A DNA stretch of 64,000 bases from JAHJQZ01 sp963675235 (GTDB lineage Bacteria; Pseudomonadota; Alphaproteobacteria; Rhizobiales; Devosiaceae): the NCBI GenBank assembly GCA_963675235.2, contig CAXXFU010000005.1, forward strand, positions 124,001 to 188,000, written 5' to 3'. Under the pieces are notes generated by a model, which did no database searches, was not told where the DNA came from, and worked only from the letters and a program-made list of their open reading frames with translations. Made by a program: the position numbers and the translations under genes. Position 1 is the stretch's first letter; each line of letters starts with the position of its first letter. Positions 24,846 through 34,132 of this stretch are shown one piece after another.

Positions 24846-26429
24846 ATGTCGAACGCAGTCTTCACAGCACGCCCGCGCCGGCTCGGCCTGCCGGCACTCG
24901 TTCTCGTCGTTCTCTATGTCTGCCTGACCTTCGGGCCGGCTTTCGCCGCCTCGATCATCGGCGGCGGCAACGCTCCGACCTACTGGCCACTGCTCGCCCG
25001 CGTCTCGGGGATCGCGGCACTCGCCATGTTCCTGATGCAGTTCGTCACCTCGGGGCGCTACGAAACGATCTCGGGCCGCATCGGCCTTGACCGCTCGATG
25101 AGTTTCCACCGCGTCGCCGCCTATGGCGCGGTGCTGATGGTCGCCGTGCACATCACCGCCTTCGTGTTGCGCGGCCGCGCCGTCTGGTCGGTGGAAACGC
25201 TGTGGGCGCGCTTTGTCGACTATCTCGTCGATCCGGACATGCTGACCGGCGTCATCGCCATCGCGCTGGCGCTGGTGCTGGTGCCGGTCGCGGTTTGGCT
25301 CAGGCGCGGACCGCTGACCTATGCCGGCTGGCGGGTGCTGCACGGGCTGCTGGCCCTCGGCATCGGCGGCTTCGCCCTGCACCATGCCATCACCAACGCC
25401 CGCTTTTTCGCCGATGCCTATGGCTCGGGCGCCATCTACCTGCTCGCCGGCATTGCCGGACTGGCCCTCGGTTCGGTCTACCTGATCCGGCCAGCCTGGG
25501 CCTACCGTCAGGGCTTCAAGGTCAAATCGGCCCGTGATCTCAGCCCAAGCGTCAACGAGCTCGTGCTGACGGCACCGGAAGGCAGCCGGTTCCAGTTTGC
25601 CGCCGGCCAGTTCGTCTGGCTGACCGTGAATGGCAAGCACACCATCACCGACAATCCGTTCTCCATCGCCTCGGCGCCCTCGGAGCTGCCGGAGCTGCGC
25701 TTTCTCATTCGCAAGGCCGGCGACATGACCAATGCCGTCTCGCGTCTTGCGCCTGGCGACAAGGTCGGCGTCGACGGCCCGCATGGCAGCTTCACCCTCG
25801 CCGAGGCCGGCCCGGGACCACTGGTGCTCATCGCCGGCGGCATCGGCATTGCGCCGATCCGTTCAATGCTGCGGCAGCTGGTATCGAATGGCGACACCCG
25901 CCCGATCCGCCTGCTGGTCACCGCCCGCTCGCCAGGCGACCATATTGCCCGCGCCGAAATCGAAACGATGCGCGAAGGCCGCGATCTGGAGGCACTCTAT
26001 GTCGTCGAGGATGACGACGGTGCGCCGGGGTTTGCGCAGACCTTCAGCAGGGGCCGCTGCGAGAAGCAATTCGTCGAACAGACCCTCGGCGATATCGACA
26101 GGTCCAGAGCCACCGCCTTTGTCTGCGGCCCGCCACGGATGATGGATGCTGCCATCGCTCATCTCATTGCGCTAGGCTTGCGGCAGAACCAGATCGTCAT
26201 GGAGCGCTTCGACTATGATGGCGCGACCGATCCGATCAGCACAGGGTTGCGGTGGAAGTTCATCGCGCTGCTAGCCGCCATCTTCATCGGCACGGCCGGA
26301 CTGGCTTGGGCGGTCTACGACGGCACCATGCCGCGCATCGGCGACGATGAGCATAACCAGCTGCAAAGGCCCGGAGATGGTCCAGGCGGCGGCCTGCATC
26401 GCGGCGGCGGTGGCGCCAACCACGACTAG
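24846..26429 (+). CDS. ferric-reductase-like transmembrane flavoprotein
   Basis: 527 residues. N-terminal ferric reductase-like membrane domain with about six helices and histidines suited to bind two hemes (MSFHRVAAYG, AVHITAFVL, WRVLHGLLALG, ALHHAITN). Then an FAD-binding domain with NPFSIASAP and an NAD(P)-binding domain with LIAGGIGIAPIRSML and FVCGPPRMMDAAI. Unlike the usual family it ends with an extra membrane helix (FIALLAAIFIGTAGLAWAVY) and a Gly/His-rich tail. It should move electrons from NAD(P)H across the membrane to iron, oxygen or another acceptor. GGAG lies eight bases upstream of ATG 24846. Confidence 0.87.
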   Translation: MSNAVFTARPRRLGLPALVLVVLYVCLTFGPAFAASIIGGGNAPTYWPLLARVSGIAALAMFLMQFVTSGRYETISGRIGLDRSMSFHRVAAYGAVLMVAVHITAFVLRGRAVWSVETLWARFVDYLVDPDMLTGVIAIALALVLVPVAVWLRRGPLTYAGWRVLHGLLALGIGGFALHHAITNARFFADAYGSGAIYLLAGIAGLALGSVYLIRPAWAYRQGFKVKSARDLSPSVNELVLTAPEGSRFQFAAGQFVWLTVNGKHTITDNPFSIASAPSELPELRFLIRKAGDMTNAVSRLAPGDKVGVDGPHGSFTLAEAGPGPLVLIAGGIGIAPIRSMLRQLVSNGDTRPIRLLVTARSPGDHIARAEIETMREGRDLEALYVVEDDDGAPGFAQTFSRGRCEKQFVEQTLGDIDRSRATAFVCGPPRMMDAAIAHLIALGLRQNQIVMERFDYDGATDPISTGLRWKFIALLAAIFIGTAGLAWAVYDGTMPRIGDDEHNQLQRPGDGPGGGLHRGGGGANHD

Positions 26430-26649
26430 AACACGCCCTGGCCGCGTCTTTGCGCGACAAACACCCGGAGCGCCAACAGCGCAGTCTGACGGCGCAAAAA
26501 ACCTGACGACCGCTTCTGGTGCTCGCAATTGCAGATTTCAAGGTCGGATTCATCATCCTTTCGGCATTGCGGGCAAGCTCGCCTGTTCGCATATGCCAGC
26601 TGTGACGGCACGGGCCGCACACCGAAGTGCTTTGCATCAGGAGCTATCC

Positions 26650-27840
26650 ATGACCGTCAGATTTTCTAACCATGGCCCCACCACCCGTACGAAGGGTCTC
26701 GGCAACGCCAAGCGCCTTGTTGCCGCTAGCGCCACTGCGCTGCTTTTGTCTTCCGCCCCATTGGCGGCGCATGCGGAGGATACGATCGGCACTGGCCTGC
26801 AGAACATCATCGACACTGTTCTGGCCGAGTCCGGCGGAAAGGTCTCCGGCGTGCTGTTGCATGTCAGCCACCCTAAAAAGGGCGAATGGACCCTATCCTC
26901 CGGCGTCAGCGACCGCGAGACCGGGAGGCCCTTATCACCCTATGCCCATTTTCGCGGCGGCAGCCTGATGAAGCCCCTCCTCGCCGCCCTCACCATGCAG
27001 CTGGTCGAAGATGGCGGTCTATCGCTCGATGCAACCATGTCCGAACTGTTGCCCGCCGATGTCGCCGGCCAGTTCGAGAACAGCGGCGAAATCACCCTTC
27101 GCATGCTTTTGAGCCACACCGGCGGCATGCCTGAATGGATGACCGCGGATATCCGCATGGCCTTTGCCACCAATCCGACGCGCCAATGGTCGGATGCCGA
27201 AATCCTTGCCAGCGCAGCGTCACAGGAACCGGTTTTCGACCCCGGCGCCGGTTGGTCCTACTCCAATACCGATTACACGCTCATCGCCATGATCGTCGAA
27301 GGCGTGCTCGGCCAGTCATGGCGCGATGCGGTCACGGAGCGGGTGCTTGTTCCGCTCGGACTCTCGGACACCGTCCTGCCCGAACCTGGCGATACCAGCA
27401 CGCCGGAGAACACATTTCACGGCTATCTCGATCTGGGCAGCGGACCGGTCGACATCACCGCTGCCGATCCGTCCATGGCCGGTGGCGCAGGCGGTGGTGC
27501 GCTGGTGACGACAACCACTGATCTCGTCGACTTCCTCGACGGGTTGCGCAGCGGATCGCTCTTCGCCGATCCAGCGACTTTTAGCGACATGACCGCACTG
27601 GTTCCTGCTTCCGGTCCCGGCGGACAGGACGGCTATGGTCTCGGTCTGACGCATTTCACCTTCGAAGATGGCCACGAACTGATCGGCCATACGGGCGGTA
27701 CGGCAGGCTATTTCTCCATTGTCGGCTATATCCCCGATCTCGACCTCACCATTGCCGTGTCGCAGAACGACATGTCGGCCTATCCTGACGTCGTGCTGAC
27801 CCCGGCGATCGCTCTAATGGAACGCGAACTGGCCGAATAA
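26650..27840 (+). CDS. secreted serine hydrolase, class C beta-lactamase fold
   Basis: 396 residues with a Tat/Sec-like signal (RLVAASATALLLSSAPLAAHA). Active-site motifs of the family are present: SLMK (S-x-x-K, nucleophile and general base), YSN in GWSYSNTDY, and HTGG in place of KTG. Family members include D-alanyl-D-alanine carboxypeptidases, esterases and AmpC-like enzymes. No neighbouring peptidoglycan genes help to choose, so resistance should not be inferred. AGGAG lies seven bases upstream of ATG 26650. It is transcribed alone and convergent with the TerB-DnaJ gene. Confidence 0.9.
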   Translation: MTVRFSNHGPTTRTKGLGNAKRLVAASATALLLSSAPLAAHAEDTIGTGLQNIIDTVLAESGGKVSGVLLHVSHPKKGEWTLSSGVSDRETGRPLSPYAHFRGGSLMKPLLAALTMQLVEDGGLSLDATMSELLPADVAGQFENSGEITLRMLLSHTGGMPEWMTADIRMAFATNPTRQWSDAEILASAASQEPVFDPGAGWSYSNTDYTLIAMIVEGVLGQSWRDAVTERVLVPLGLSDTVLPEPGDTSTPENTFHGYLDLGSGPVDITAADPSMAGGAGGGALVTTTTDLVDFLDGLRSGSLFADPATFSDMTALVPASGPGGQDGYGLGLTHFTFEDGHELIGHTGGTAGYFSIVGYIPDLDLTIAVSQNDMSAYPDVVLTPAIALMERELAE

Positions 27841-27893
27841 GGCGCGCCGAAAACACCCCAGAGCAGGTGCTTTGATCTGCCGGAAAGCGCGCG

Positions 27894-28595
27894 CTAGAAG
27901 CCCCGCTGCTGGCGGATCGCCTCGTAGGCGTCGTTGATTGCGGCCATGCGCGCCGTGACCATCGGGATCATTTCCGTCGGCACGCCCTTGGCATGGAGCA
28001 GGTCCGGGTGGTGCTCGCGTGCCAGCTGGCGATAGACGCGACGCACCTCGTCGTCCGGCGCATCCGGGCTCAGGCCCAGCGCCAGATAGGGACTGGCGGC
28101 ATCGCCACCGACAAGGTGCTGGGCGACGATCTGCTCGAAGCGAGCTTCATCAAAACCGAATATATCGCTGACGGTCTTGAGATAATCGAGTTCGGCCTCG
28201 TGGATCAGTCCGTCGGCGGCAGCGATCTGGAACAGCGCGTCGAGCACGTGCTCGAGCATCTCCGGCGTATCAGCGAACCAACGCCTAACCTTGCGGGCAT
28301 AGGATTCATAGCCCGCGACATCCTGCTGGGCGAGGTCGAACAGCTTCTCAATCTGCTGGAACTGGTCGGGTGGTACATCGACCAGACTATGGAAGGCCCG
28401 CACTTCAGTCGCCGTCACCACGCCGTCGGCCACGGCCATCTTGGCGCTCAGACCGACCAGCGCGATGGTGAAGGCCGCCTCGCGTCCGCCCGGCAGCCAG
28501 TTGTCGGGATCGAGCGCATTGGCCAGCGACCCGGCAAGCCCGGTACGCCGGGAAAACGATCCAACCAGTTCACCAATCGATTGCCAGATCGCCAT
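27894..28595 (-). CDS. TerB-DnaJ (DjlA-like) co-chaperone
   Basis: 233 residues. N-terminal TerB-like helical domain (about 45-160), with two acidic signatures, KMAVADGVVTATEVRAF and QIAAADGLIHEAELDYL, each resembling a metal-binding turn. C-terminal J-domain (about 165-230) retaining HPD in REHHPDLLHAKG. It is similar to DjlA but lacks the N-terminal membrane helix, so it is likely cytoplasmic and stimulates DnaK ATPase. AGGA lies six bases upstream of ATG 28595. Confidence 0.9.
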   Translation of the reverse strand: MAIWQSIGELVGSFSRRTGLAGSLANALDPDNWLPGGREAAFTIALVGLSAKMAVADGVVTATEVRAFHSLVDVPPDQFQQIEKLFDLAQQDVAGYESYARKVRRWFADTPEMLEHVLDALFQIAAADGLIHEAELDYLKTVSDIFGFDEARFEQIVAQHLVGGDAASPYLALGLSPDAPDDEVRRVYRQLAREHHPDLLHAKGVPTEMIPMVTARMAAINDAYEAIRQQRGF

Positions 28596-28728
28596 AGCGT
28601 CCTCGCGCTGGTTCTGGAGCGGCAACCGGACTCACTCCGATCGCCTGCCATTGACGGCGCGCACAATGTCCATAGACAGGCAAAAAGGCAAATCAGGCGC
28701 GAGCACCTGCCGCCTCACCGTGAGACTT

Positions 28729-29613
28729 CTATCGCCCCGGCCCCGTCGCGGTACTTGTCGGCGGGGTGTTGACCCAATCGCCGAAGAAAATGGCATTGTC
28801 AGGACGGATCTCCGGCACGGGTTCGGGCGGCACGAGCGTCGTCCGCGCAACCGGCGGAGACAGGCGCCGGAGCGCCGGAGCCGGATAGGGAATGGTCTCG
28901 GGCGCAACCGATACGGGCGTCGAGAAAGTCAGCGGCGCCGTGGCAACGGCGGAAAGATCGTCATCCGGCGCAGCGTCGGCGTGGTCGCCGACAGGCCGGC
29001 TGGCGGTACGCAGGCCGATATCGGTGGATGCATCGGACGTCGCCGCGGCATCGGGCGCAACCACCGTATCCGGTGACGAGAACAGCACATCGCGCACCCG
29101 CGCCGCAATCGCCGAGGAGACTGTATCCGCGCTCGCCGTGGTGGTCGGCTCGGGCTCGGGTGCCGGTTCGGTTGCGTCGGCGCCGGTCGCAACTTCGGTC
29201 GTAACATCGGCGATGACCGCATCGATATCGAGCGTGCCGAGCTCGGTCGGCTCCGCCGGTGCGAATGTGTCGTCGATGGTGATGATCGAAGGCGACGGCG
29301 CAGCCGGTGGTGTTTCGCTCGCAGTACCGTCCGGAGCGCTTGCCAGAAGCGTCACGCTCGGCAGGCTGTCGTTTTCGCCGGCATCACTTGCCTCGGCCAC
29401 ATCCTGCGGCAGCGGGCCAAAAGCCGAGGTGTTCGGATCGGTGTCGATGGGAGCTGAACCGGATTGCCAGGAAAGGCCGGTGTCGCCGCCTTCGGGCATC
29501 GCCGCGACGCCGGCAGTACCGCTGTCGCTGCGGCTGAGCATGTCGAAGCCGGGAATTCCAACAATGAGCAAAAGCGCACCCCATGCCAGTGCGCCCGAGA
29601 GCCGTCTGTCCAT
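28729..29613 (-). CDS. membrane-tethered, proline/alanine-rich disordered protein
   Basis: 294 residues. A single N-terminal membrane helix (LSGALAWGALLLIVGIPGF) is followed by about 270 residues rich in Ala, Pro, Thr, Asp and Glu with no predicted globular core, for example EPAPEPEPTTTASAD. A short C-terminal segment, RPDNAIFFGDWVNTPP, looks more conserved-like and could be a binding motif. The start has GAAGGTGG upstream. It is not recognised as a named family; a periplasmic tether or scaffold is a guess from composition only. Confidence 0.65.
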   Translation of the reverse strand: MDRRLSGALAWGALLLIVGIPGFDMLSRSDSGTAGVAAMPEGGDTGLSWQSGSAPIDTDPNTSAFGPLPQDVAEASDAGENDSLPSVTLLASAPDGTASETPPAAPSPSIITIDDTFAPAEPTELGTLDIDAVIADVTTEVATGADATEPAPEPEPTTTASADTVSSAIAARVRDVLFSSPDTVVAPDAAATSDASTDIGLRTASRPVGDHADAAPDDDLSAVATAPLTFSTPVSVAPETIPYPAPALRRLSPPVARTTLVPPEPVPEIRPDNAIFFGDWVNTPPTSTATGPGR

Positions 29614-29758
29614 CGGCCACCTTCACGGTCCTTGCGCCCCCGCGCCCGTTACTCATCGGGCGCGAACGTGGCGGCAATGTGGTTTGCCGGGCGCCCTTCC
29701 GGGAAAACCAGGAGCCAAATCGCCATCCCGGGACTACGGCCTGCCGGAAAACGTCCCG

Positions 29759-30622
29759 CTATACGCCCTGCGCCGTCATGCGGCCGGCCAGCGGCAGGAT
29801 GAGATTGGCTCGGTTGAGGGTGAAGACATGGAAAGTGTCGACACCATTGGCATGGAGATCGTCGATCTGGCGGTCGAGAAACTCGGTGGCAATCTCGGCA
29901 TGGGCCGGCTCGGTGGTCTCGACGCCGTCGAACCGCACCCTGAGCGCGTTCGGTATCGAGGCGCCGCAGCGCGCGGCGAAGTTCGAGACCTGCTTGAACG
30001 AGTGGATGGGCTGGATGCCGGGGATGATCGGCGCGGTGATGCCCGCCGCCATGGCGCGATCGCGCAGGCGGTAGAAATCGGCATTGTCGAAGAACATCTG
30101 GGTGATGGCCCGACGGGCACCGGCATCGACCTTGCGCTTGAGATTGTCGATCTCGGCGTCCCAGTCCGGGCTTTGCGGGTGCTTTTCGGCATAGGCGGCG
30201 ACCGAGACGTCGAAATCGCCGAGCGCCATGATGCCGTCGACCAGGTCGATGGCGCTGCGATAGCCCTCGGGATGGGGCACGAAAGGAGCGCCGACCCCCT
30301 CGGGCGGATCGCCCCTCAGCGCCACGATGCGCGTCACGCCGGCATCGCGATAGCCGCGGACGACCGCGTCGATCTCTTCGCGGCTGGCGCCGACGCAGGT
30401 CAGGTGTGCGGCGGCAGTGATGCCGGTCTCATTGGTGATCTTGGAGACGAGCCGCAGGGTCCGTTCGCGCGTCGACCCGCCGGCGCCATAGGTCACCGAG
30501 ACGAAATTGGGGTTGAGCGGCGCCAGCCGGTGCAGCGTGCCCCAGAAGCGGTCTTCGGCATCGTCGGTCTTGGGGGGGAAGAACTCGAAGCTGAAATGGA
30601 CCAGGGATGCGGGTTCGGTCAT
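29759..30622 (-). CDS. metF: 5,10-methylenetetrahydrofolate reductase
   Basis: 287 residues, a single-domain TIM-barrel flavoprotein that makes 5-methyl-THF for methionine synthesis. Conserved elements: FSFEFFPPKTDDAE (catalytic glutamate in the first strand), FVSVTYGAGGS, AHLTCVGASREE, RIVALRGDPP, and TQMFFDNADFYRLRD near the folate site. Its ATG overlaps the stop of the upstream ArsR-methyltransferase gene (ATGA, 30619-30622), giving a tightly coupled operon. Its likely control by that regulator is supported by the operator upstream. Confidence 0.95.
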   Translation of the reverse strand: MTEPASLVHFSFEFFPPKTDDAEDRFWGTLHRLAPLNPNFVSVTYGAGGSTRERTLRLVSKITNETGITAAAHLTCVGASREEIDAVVRGYRDAGVTRIVALRGDPPEGVGAPFVPHPEGYRSAIDLVDGIMALGDFDVSVAAYAEKHPQSPDWDAEIDNLKRKVDAGARRAITQMFFDNADFYRLRDRAMAAGITAPIIPGIQPIHSFKQVSNFAARCGASIPNALRVRFDGVETTEPAHAEIATEFLDRQIDDLHANGVDTFHVFTLNRANLILPLAGRMTAQGV

Positions 30623-31599
30623 GACTGGAGCTCCTCCATCTTGGTGTTGGTTCTGGACGGAACCAGTGCGTAAAGGCACACGGTCAGCCCGTCCGGCGTG
30701 GCGCGGTTGGCAAATTCACGCGAGGCGGCGATTTCGAGGCCGGCCTCCTCGGCCCAGACCTGCATCTGTGCTCGCGACAGGCCGAGCCGGCGATGGGCGT
30801 GATCGATCCGCAAAGCCTCGCGGCCGTGCGGCGCGAAATCGACGATGAGAACCTGCCCGTTCCTGGTGAGCATGTTCGCGGCATTCTCGATAACGACACC
30901 CGGCTCTTCGAGATAGTGCAGCACCTGGTGCAGGATGACGAGGTCGGCGCCCTCCCCGGCATCGATCGGATCAGCGATATCGGCCTGGCGCACCTGGGCG
31001 TGTCCGACACCGGCTTCCGAAAGCTTGGAGCGGGCCACCGCAATCATCTCGCGGCTCGAATCGATGCCGAGCCCGTAGCGATAGTGCGGCGCCAGCAGTT
31101 CCAGCATGCGTCCGGTACCAGTGCCGAGATCGACCACCTTATCGAGCTTGCGTTCCTGCGCCATCTCCAGGATCGCTGCCTCGATCTCGGTTTCCGGTAC
31201 GTGCAGGCTCCTGACCGCGTCCCAGTCCTTGGCGATGGTGGCAAAATAGGCGGCGGCGCGGGCCGCATGGGCGGCGCGGATGGCCATCAGTTTGTTGCGG
31301 TCATTGATCACGACCGGGTCATCTTCGTCGAGCCGCGCCAGCATGGCGCGGGCCAGGGCCTCGCTCGAATTGCCGTCGTTGAGCCGGTAATAGGCCCAGG
31401 CGCCCTCGGCGTGGCGTTCGGCCAGCCCGGCGTCGGCGAGGAGCTTGAGATGCCGCGACACGCGCGGCTGGCTCTGGCCGAGAATATCGGTGACGTCCTT
31501 TACCGAGAGCTCGCCCTCGGCCAGAAGAGCCAGCATCCTGAGCCGTGTCGGTTCGCTCGCCGCCTTGAGCGTCGCTATCAGTTCGCCGAGCCGCGCCAT
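30619..31599 (-). CDS. sahR: ArsR-family regulator fused to SAM-dependent methyltransferase (SahR-like)
   Basis: 326 residues. Residues 1-90 form an ArsR winged helix (SVKDVTDILGQSQPRVSRHLKLL), and about 140-260 form a class I methyltransferase fold with motif I VVDLGTGTGRMLELL and LGIDSSREM. In proteobacteria, SahR regulators of this architecture respond to S-adenosylhomocysteine and control methionine-cycle genes. Here it is co-transcribed and translationally coupled with metF. The methyltransferase domain probably acts as the ligand sensor, but catalytic activity is not ruled out. A perfect 16-base palindrome lies just upstream. Confidence 0.88.
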   Translation of the reverse strand: MARLGELIATLKAASEPTRLRMLALLAEGELSVKDVTDILGQSQPRVSRHLKLLADAGLAERHAEGAWAYYRLNDGNSSEALARAMLARLDEDDPVVINDRNKLMAIRAAHAARAAAYFATIAKDWDAVRSLHVPETEIEAAILEMAQERKLDKVVDLGTGTGRMLELLAPHYRYGLGIDSSREMIAVARSKLSEAGVGHAQVRQADIADPIDAGEGADLVILHQVLHYLEEPGVVIENAANMLTRNGQVLIVDFAPHGREALRIDHAHRRLGLSRAQMQVWAEEAGLEIAASREFANRATPDGLTVCLYALVPSRTNTKMEELQS

Positions 31600-31617
31600 G
31601 CACTTCCCTCACTAGAC

Positions 31618-31633
31618 ATAAAGATATCTTTAT
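31618..31633. promoter_or_regulatory. probable SahR operator
   Basis: ATAAAGATATCTTTAT is a perfect 16-base palindrome 19-34 bases upstream of the sahR-like start codon. Its AT-rich dyad fits the type of operator described for SahR. The close position suggests it overlaps the promoter or 5' leader of sahR-metF, giving autorepression. Confidence 0.75.
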
Positions 31634-31741
31634 ATCTATTTCGACGTCGGGGTCCAGAGGAAAGCGCGCCTGTATTGCCGGCATTCCGGCACGGCCCTGA
31701 CACGCATCCGGCACATGTTTCTGCCGGCGGCACCTTCAAAT

Positions 31742-31770
31742 GAAAAAGGCCGGCGGGTCGCCGGCCTTTT
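31742..31770 (-). terminator. terminator of the DUF2336 gene
   Basis: Stem AAAGGCCGGCG / CGCCGGCCTTT with loop GGT; on the minus strand it is followed by TTTTT-like bases. It lies about 22-50 bases past the stop codon of the gene ending at 31792. Its symmetry means it may also stop transcription from the other side. Confidence 0.85.
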
Positions 31771-31791
31771 CGAAAATCCATGCGTGTCGCA

Positions 31792-32913
31792 TCAGGCTTC
31801 GGCGGCGTGGACCGAGGTCTTCTTGCGGAAGGCGTGGGCACGCCACAGCCGGAAGATGCCGCGGGCCTCGTCTGAACTCAGAGCCTCGTAGCGCTGCAGC
31901 ACGTTGTCGAGTTCTTCCTTGCTCGGTGCGTCGCGCCACGGCAGTGCGGCAAAGACCGAGGGAACAAGTTCGGGATCCATGCCCATCGCCCTCAGGGAAA
32001 TGGTCACGGCCACGTAATCCTGGGTCGACAGCCACTTCAGCAGCACTTCGGCCGGAACATTGAGCATCATGGTCAGGCTCGAGGCGACATGATGTCCGTA
32101 GCCGAACCGGGCGAAGCGGGCCAGCGTACGCATGTCGATCTGTTCGCGATCGGAGAGCGCCTTGACCTGGTTCCAGGCCAGTCGCCATTCCTGCGCCGAG
32201 AAGCCGGCGCGGTTCTTGATCCGGCCATAGGCGATCGCCTTGGCGTTCGACATGGCGTTCTCGTCGGGCACCTTGGCCTTGAGACCGAGGTTGTCGAGCA
32301 CGCGCTGGCCGGCGGTTCCGATGGCGGAGCCAACCTTGCCCCAGTCGACATCGGCGCGACCGCGCAGCGTCTTGGCCATCTCGCCGTCATTGGCAGCCCG
32401 TTCGACCATCTTGCCGATGGCATAGGTGCCCAGATGCGCCGACTCGTTCTTGACCAGACGGTCCATCGAGTCCTTGCCGCCGTGTTCGGCAATGGCGTCG
32501 CCGACCCGTTCGCCGACGAAGTTGCGACCCGCGATGGCGACACGATGGTCTTCGCTGGACGAGGAGACGATATCGATCAGGTCGTCGTCACTGAGGACCT
32601 TGGAGAATTCGAGCAGCGGCCGCGCCACCTCGATCTCGTCTCGGGCCAGCTTGACCACAACGCCGCCCGGGGCGCGATCGAGCGGTGACAATATCTTGGC
32701 GACATGGGCACGCGCTTCGGTTTCAACCAGATCAGCCAACTGGCACAGCACTGTGTCGTACTGGGCTACCTGTTGATCGTCACAGCGCTCCGAAGTGATA
32801 GAAAACAGCGCCGCCATGTTGCGGAACAACTGATCGGTTTCGGTTGCACTCGCTTCGCCCTGCAGCACGCGAAATGAGGAAAACGCGTTGGGCACGGAAG
32901 CGACATCAGACAT
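31792..32913 (-). CDS. DUF2336 domain protein
   Basis: 373 residues, largely alpha-helical with HEAT-like repeats. Segments such as VVVKLARDEIEVARPLLEFS, DDDLIDIVSSSSEDHRVAIA and GRNFVGERVGDAIAEHG match the DUF2336 pattern, which is almost restricted to alphaproteobacteria. No enzyme motif is seen. In this group DUF2336 proteins are often near signalling or cell-cycle genes, but the role is unknown. GGAGA lies six bases upstream of ATG 32913; an upstream start at 32988 was rejected. Confidence 0.82.
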   Translation of the reverse strand: MSDVASVPNAFSSFRVLQGEASATETDQLFRNMAALFSITSERCDDQQVAQYDTVLCQLADLVETEARAHVAKILSPLDRAPGGVVVKLARDEIEVARPLLEFSKVLSDDDLIDIVSSSSEDHRVAIAGRNFVGERVGDAIAEHGGKDSMDRLVKNESAHLGTYAIGKMVERAANDGEMAKTLRGRADVDWGKVGSAIGTAGQRVLDNLGLKAKVPDENAMSNAKAIAYGRIKNRAGFSAQEWRLAWNQVKALSDREQIDMRTLARFARFGYGHHVASSLTMMLNVPAEVLLKWLSTQDYVAVTISLRAMGMDPELVPSVFAALPWRDAPSKEELDNVLQRYEALSSDEARGIFRLWRAHAFRKKTSVHAAEA

Positions 32914-33037
32914 TAGAATTCTCCACGGCTTTTGCCTGCTTGCACCGTGGCATACGTGTTTGCACCCTCCGTAAAATGGAAGGATCAAGTTTAGATAAAA
33001 TACCGTCTATCCGGAATGTGTCCAAGGGCGTCGGGAT

Positions 33038-33955
33038 TTAGGGCCGGGCAAGCCGTGCCTGACGTGCGTGCATCAGGGAATCCGCGCTGAACACTGCCAG
33101 AGACAGCCAGATCAGGGCAAAACTGACGAGCTGATTGACGTTCATCGGCTCGCCGAAAACGAATATCGCCAGAATGAAATGGCCGGACGGCGCCAGGTAC
33201 TGGAACATGCCGATAGTCGCCAGCTTAAGGCGCTTGGACGCATAGGCGAAAAGAATGAGTGCGATCGAGGTCGCCGGACCGGTGAACACCAGCCAGCCGA
33301 GCAACCACATGTCGGTGAGCGCACCCGGCCCTTCGGTGACGACCGAATAGACCAGGTAGCCGAGCGCGACGGGTAGCAGCACCATGGTCTCGACGAACAG
33401 GCCGGGCACGGAGCCGACATTCGCCGTCTTTCTGAAGTAGCCGTAAAAGCCGAAGGAGAATGCCAGGCCAAGGCTGACAAGCGGCAATCCGGAAATACCG
33501 GTGGCCAGGATGCCGACGGCAACAAGGGCGATGATCAGCGCCAGGGCATGGCCGCGGCTCAGCCGCTCGCCGAGCAGCGCCATGCCGATGGCGACCGATA
33601 CCAGCGGGTTGATGTAGTAGCCGAAGCTGATCTCGAGCACGAGTTTGTTGTGCACCGCCCAAACGAAGATCAGCCAGTTTGCCGACAGCAGCAGCGCCGA
33701 GATCACCATCGAGCGCATCGTCCTGGGATCGAGCAGCGCCGCCTTGACCTCATTGAGCCGCTTGCGATGCCACAGCAGCGCACCGACCAGCACGAACGAC
33801 CAGATGATGCGGTGGACGATGATCAACAGCGGCGCAACCGAGTCGAGGAGGCGGAACAGCAGCGGGAACAATCCCCACATGCCGTATGCGCCAAGCGCGG
33901 CCAGCCCGCCGTTCCGCCTGTCCTTGCCGTCGATAACTGGAAGTTCCCGTGCCAT
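33038..33955 (-). CDS. rarD: EamA-type permease, RarD family
   Basis: 305 residues with ten predicted membrane helices. RarD hallmarks: GLAALGAYGMWGLFPLLFRLL at the N-terminus, AVHNKLVLEISFGYYINPL and GPATSIALILFAYASKRL. RarD proteins belong to the drug/metabolite transporter superfamily; substrates are unknown, with chloramphenicol sensitivity linked only in some species. GGAG is six bases upstream of ATG 33955. Confidence 0.9.
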   Translation of the reverse strand: MARELPVIDGKDRRNGGLAALGAYGMWGLFPLLFRLLDSVAPLLIIVHRIIWSFVLVGALLWHRKRLNEVKAALLDPRTMRSMVISALLLSANWLIFVWAVHNKLVLEISFGYYINPLVSVAIGMALLGERLSRGHALALIIALVAVGILATGISGLPLVSLGLAFSFGFYGYFRKTANVGSVPGLFVETMVLLPVALGYLVYSVVTEGPGALTDMWLLGWLVFTGPATSIALILFAYASKRLKLATIGMFQYLAPSGHFILAIFVFGEPMNVNQLVSFALIWLSLAVFSADSLMHARQARLARP

Positions 33956-34132
33956 CTCGCACTCCGAATTGCCGGAAGTGAGTGACAGCAAATGCCGCGG
34001 CCCGCAAGTCGGGGCTTGCAGGAATGCCGATCAGCCGCAGGAATCGGGACACAGTCGCCCGACATCCGCCGGTCTTGCAAAGCAGGGCTGCGCAACCACG
34101 TATTATGTCAGTGCTAGCGTAGGAGAGACGAG

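Noticed and set aside
26650..27840. Antibiotic-resistance beta-lactamase
   Set aside because: The class C-like fold is shared by many esterases and peptidases. HTGG replaces KTG, and no ampR-like regulator is adjacent.
28892..30673. 593-codon plus-strand frame
   Set aside because: It covers metF and the disordered protein in antisense, with no domain features. metF on the other strand is certain.
31600..31740. SAM riboswitch before the sahR-metF operon
   Set aside because: SAM-II riboswitches are common before methionine genes in this group, but the leader here is short and dominated by a palindrome. No SAM-II core could be seen.
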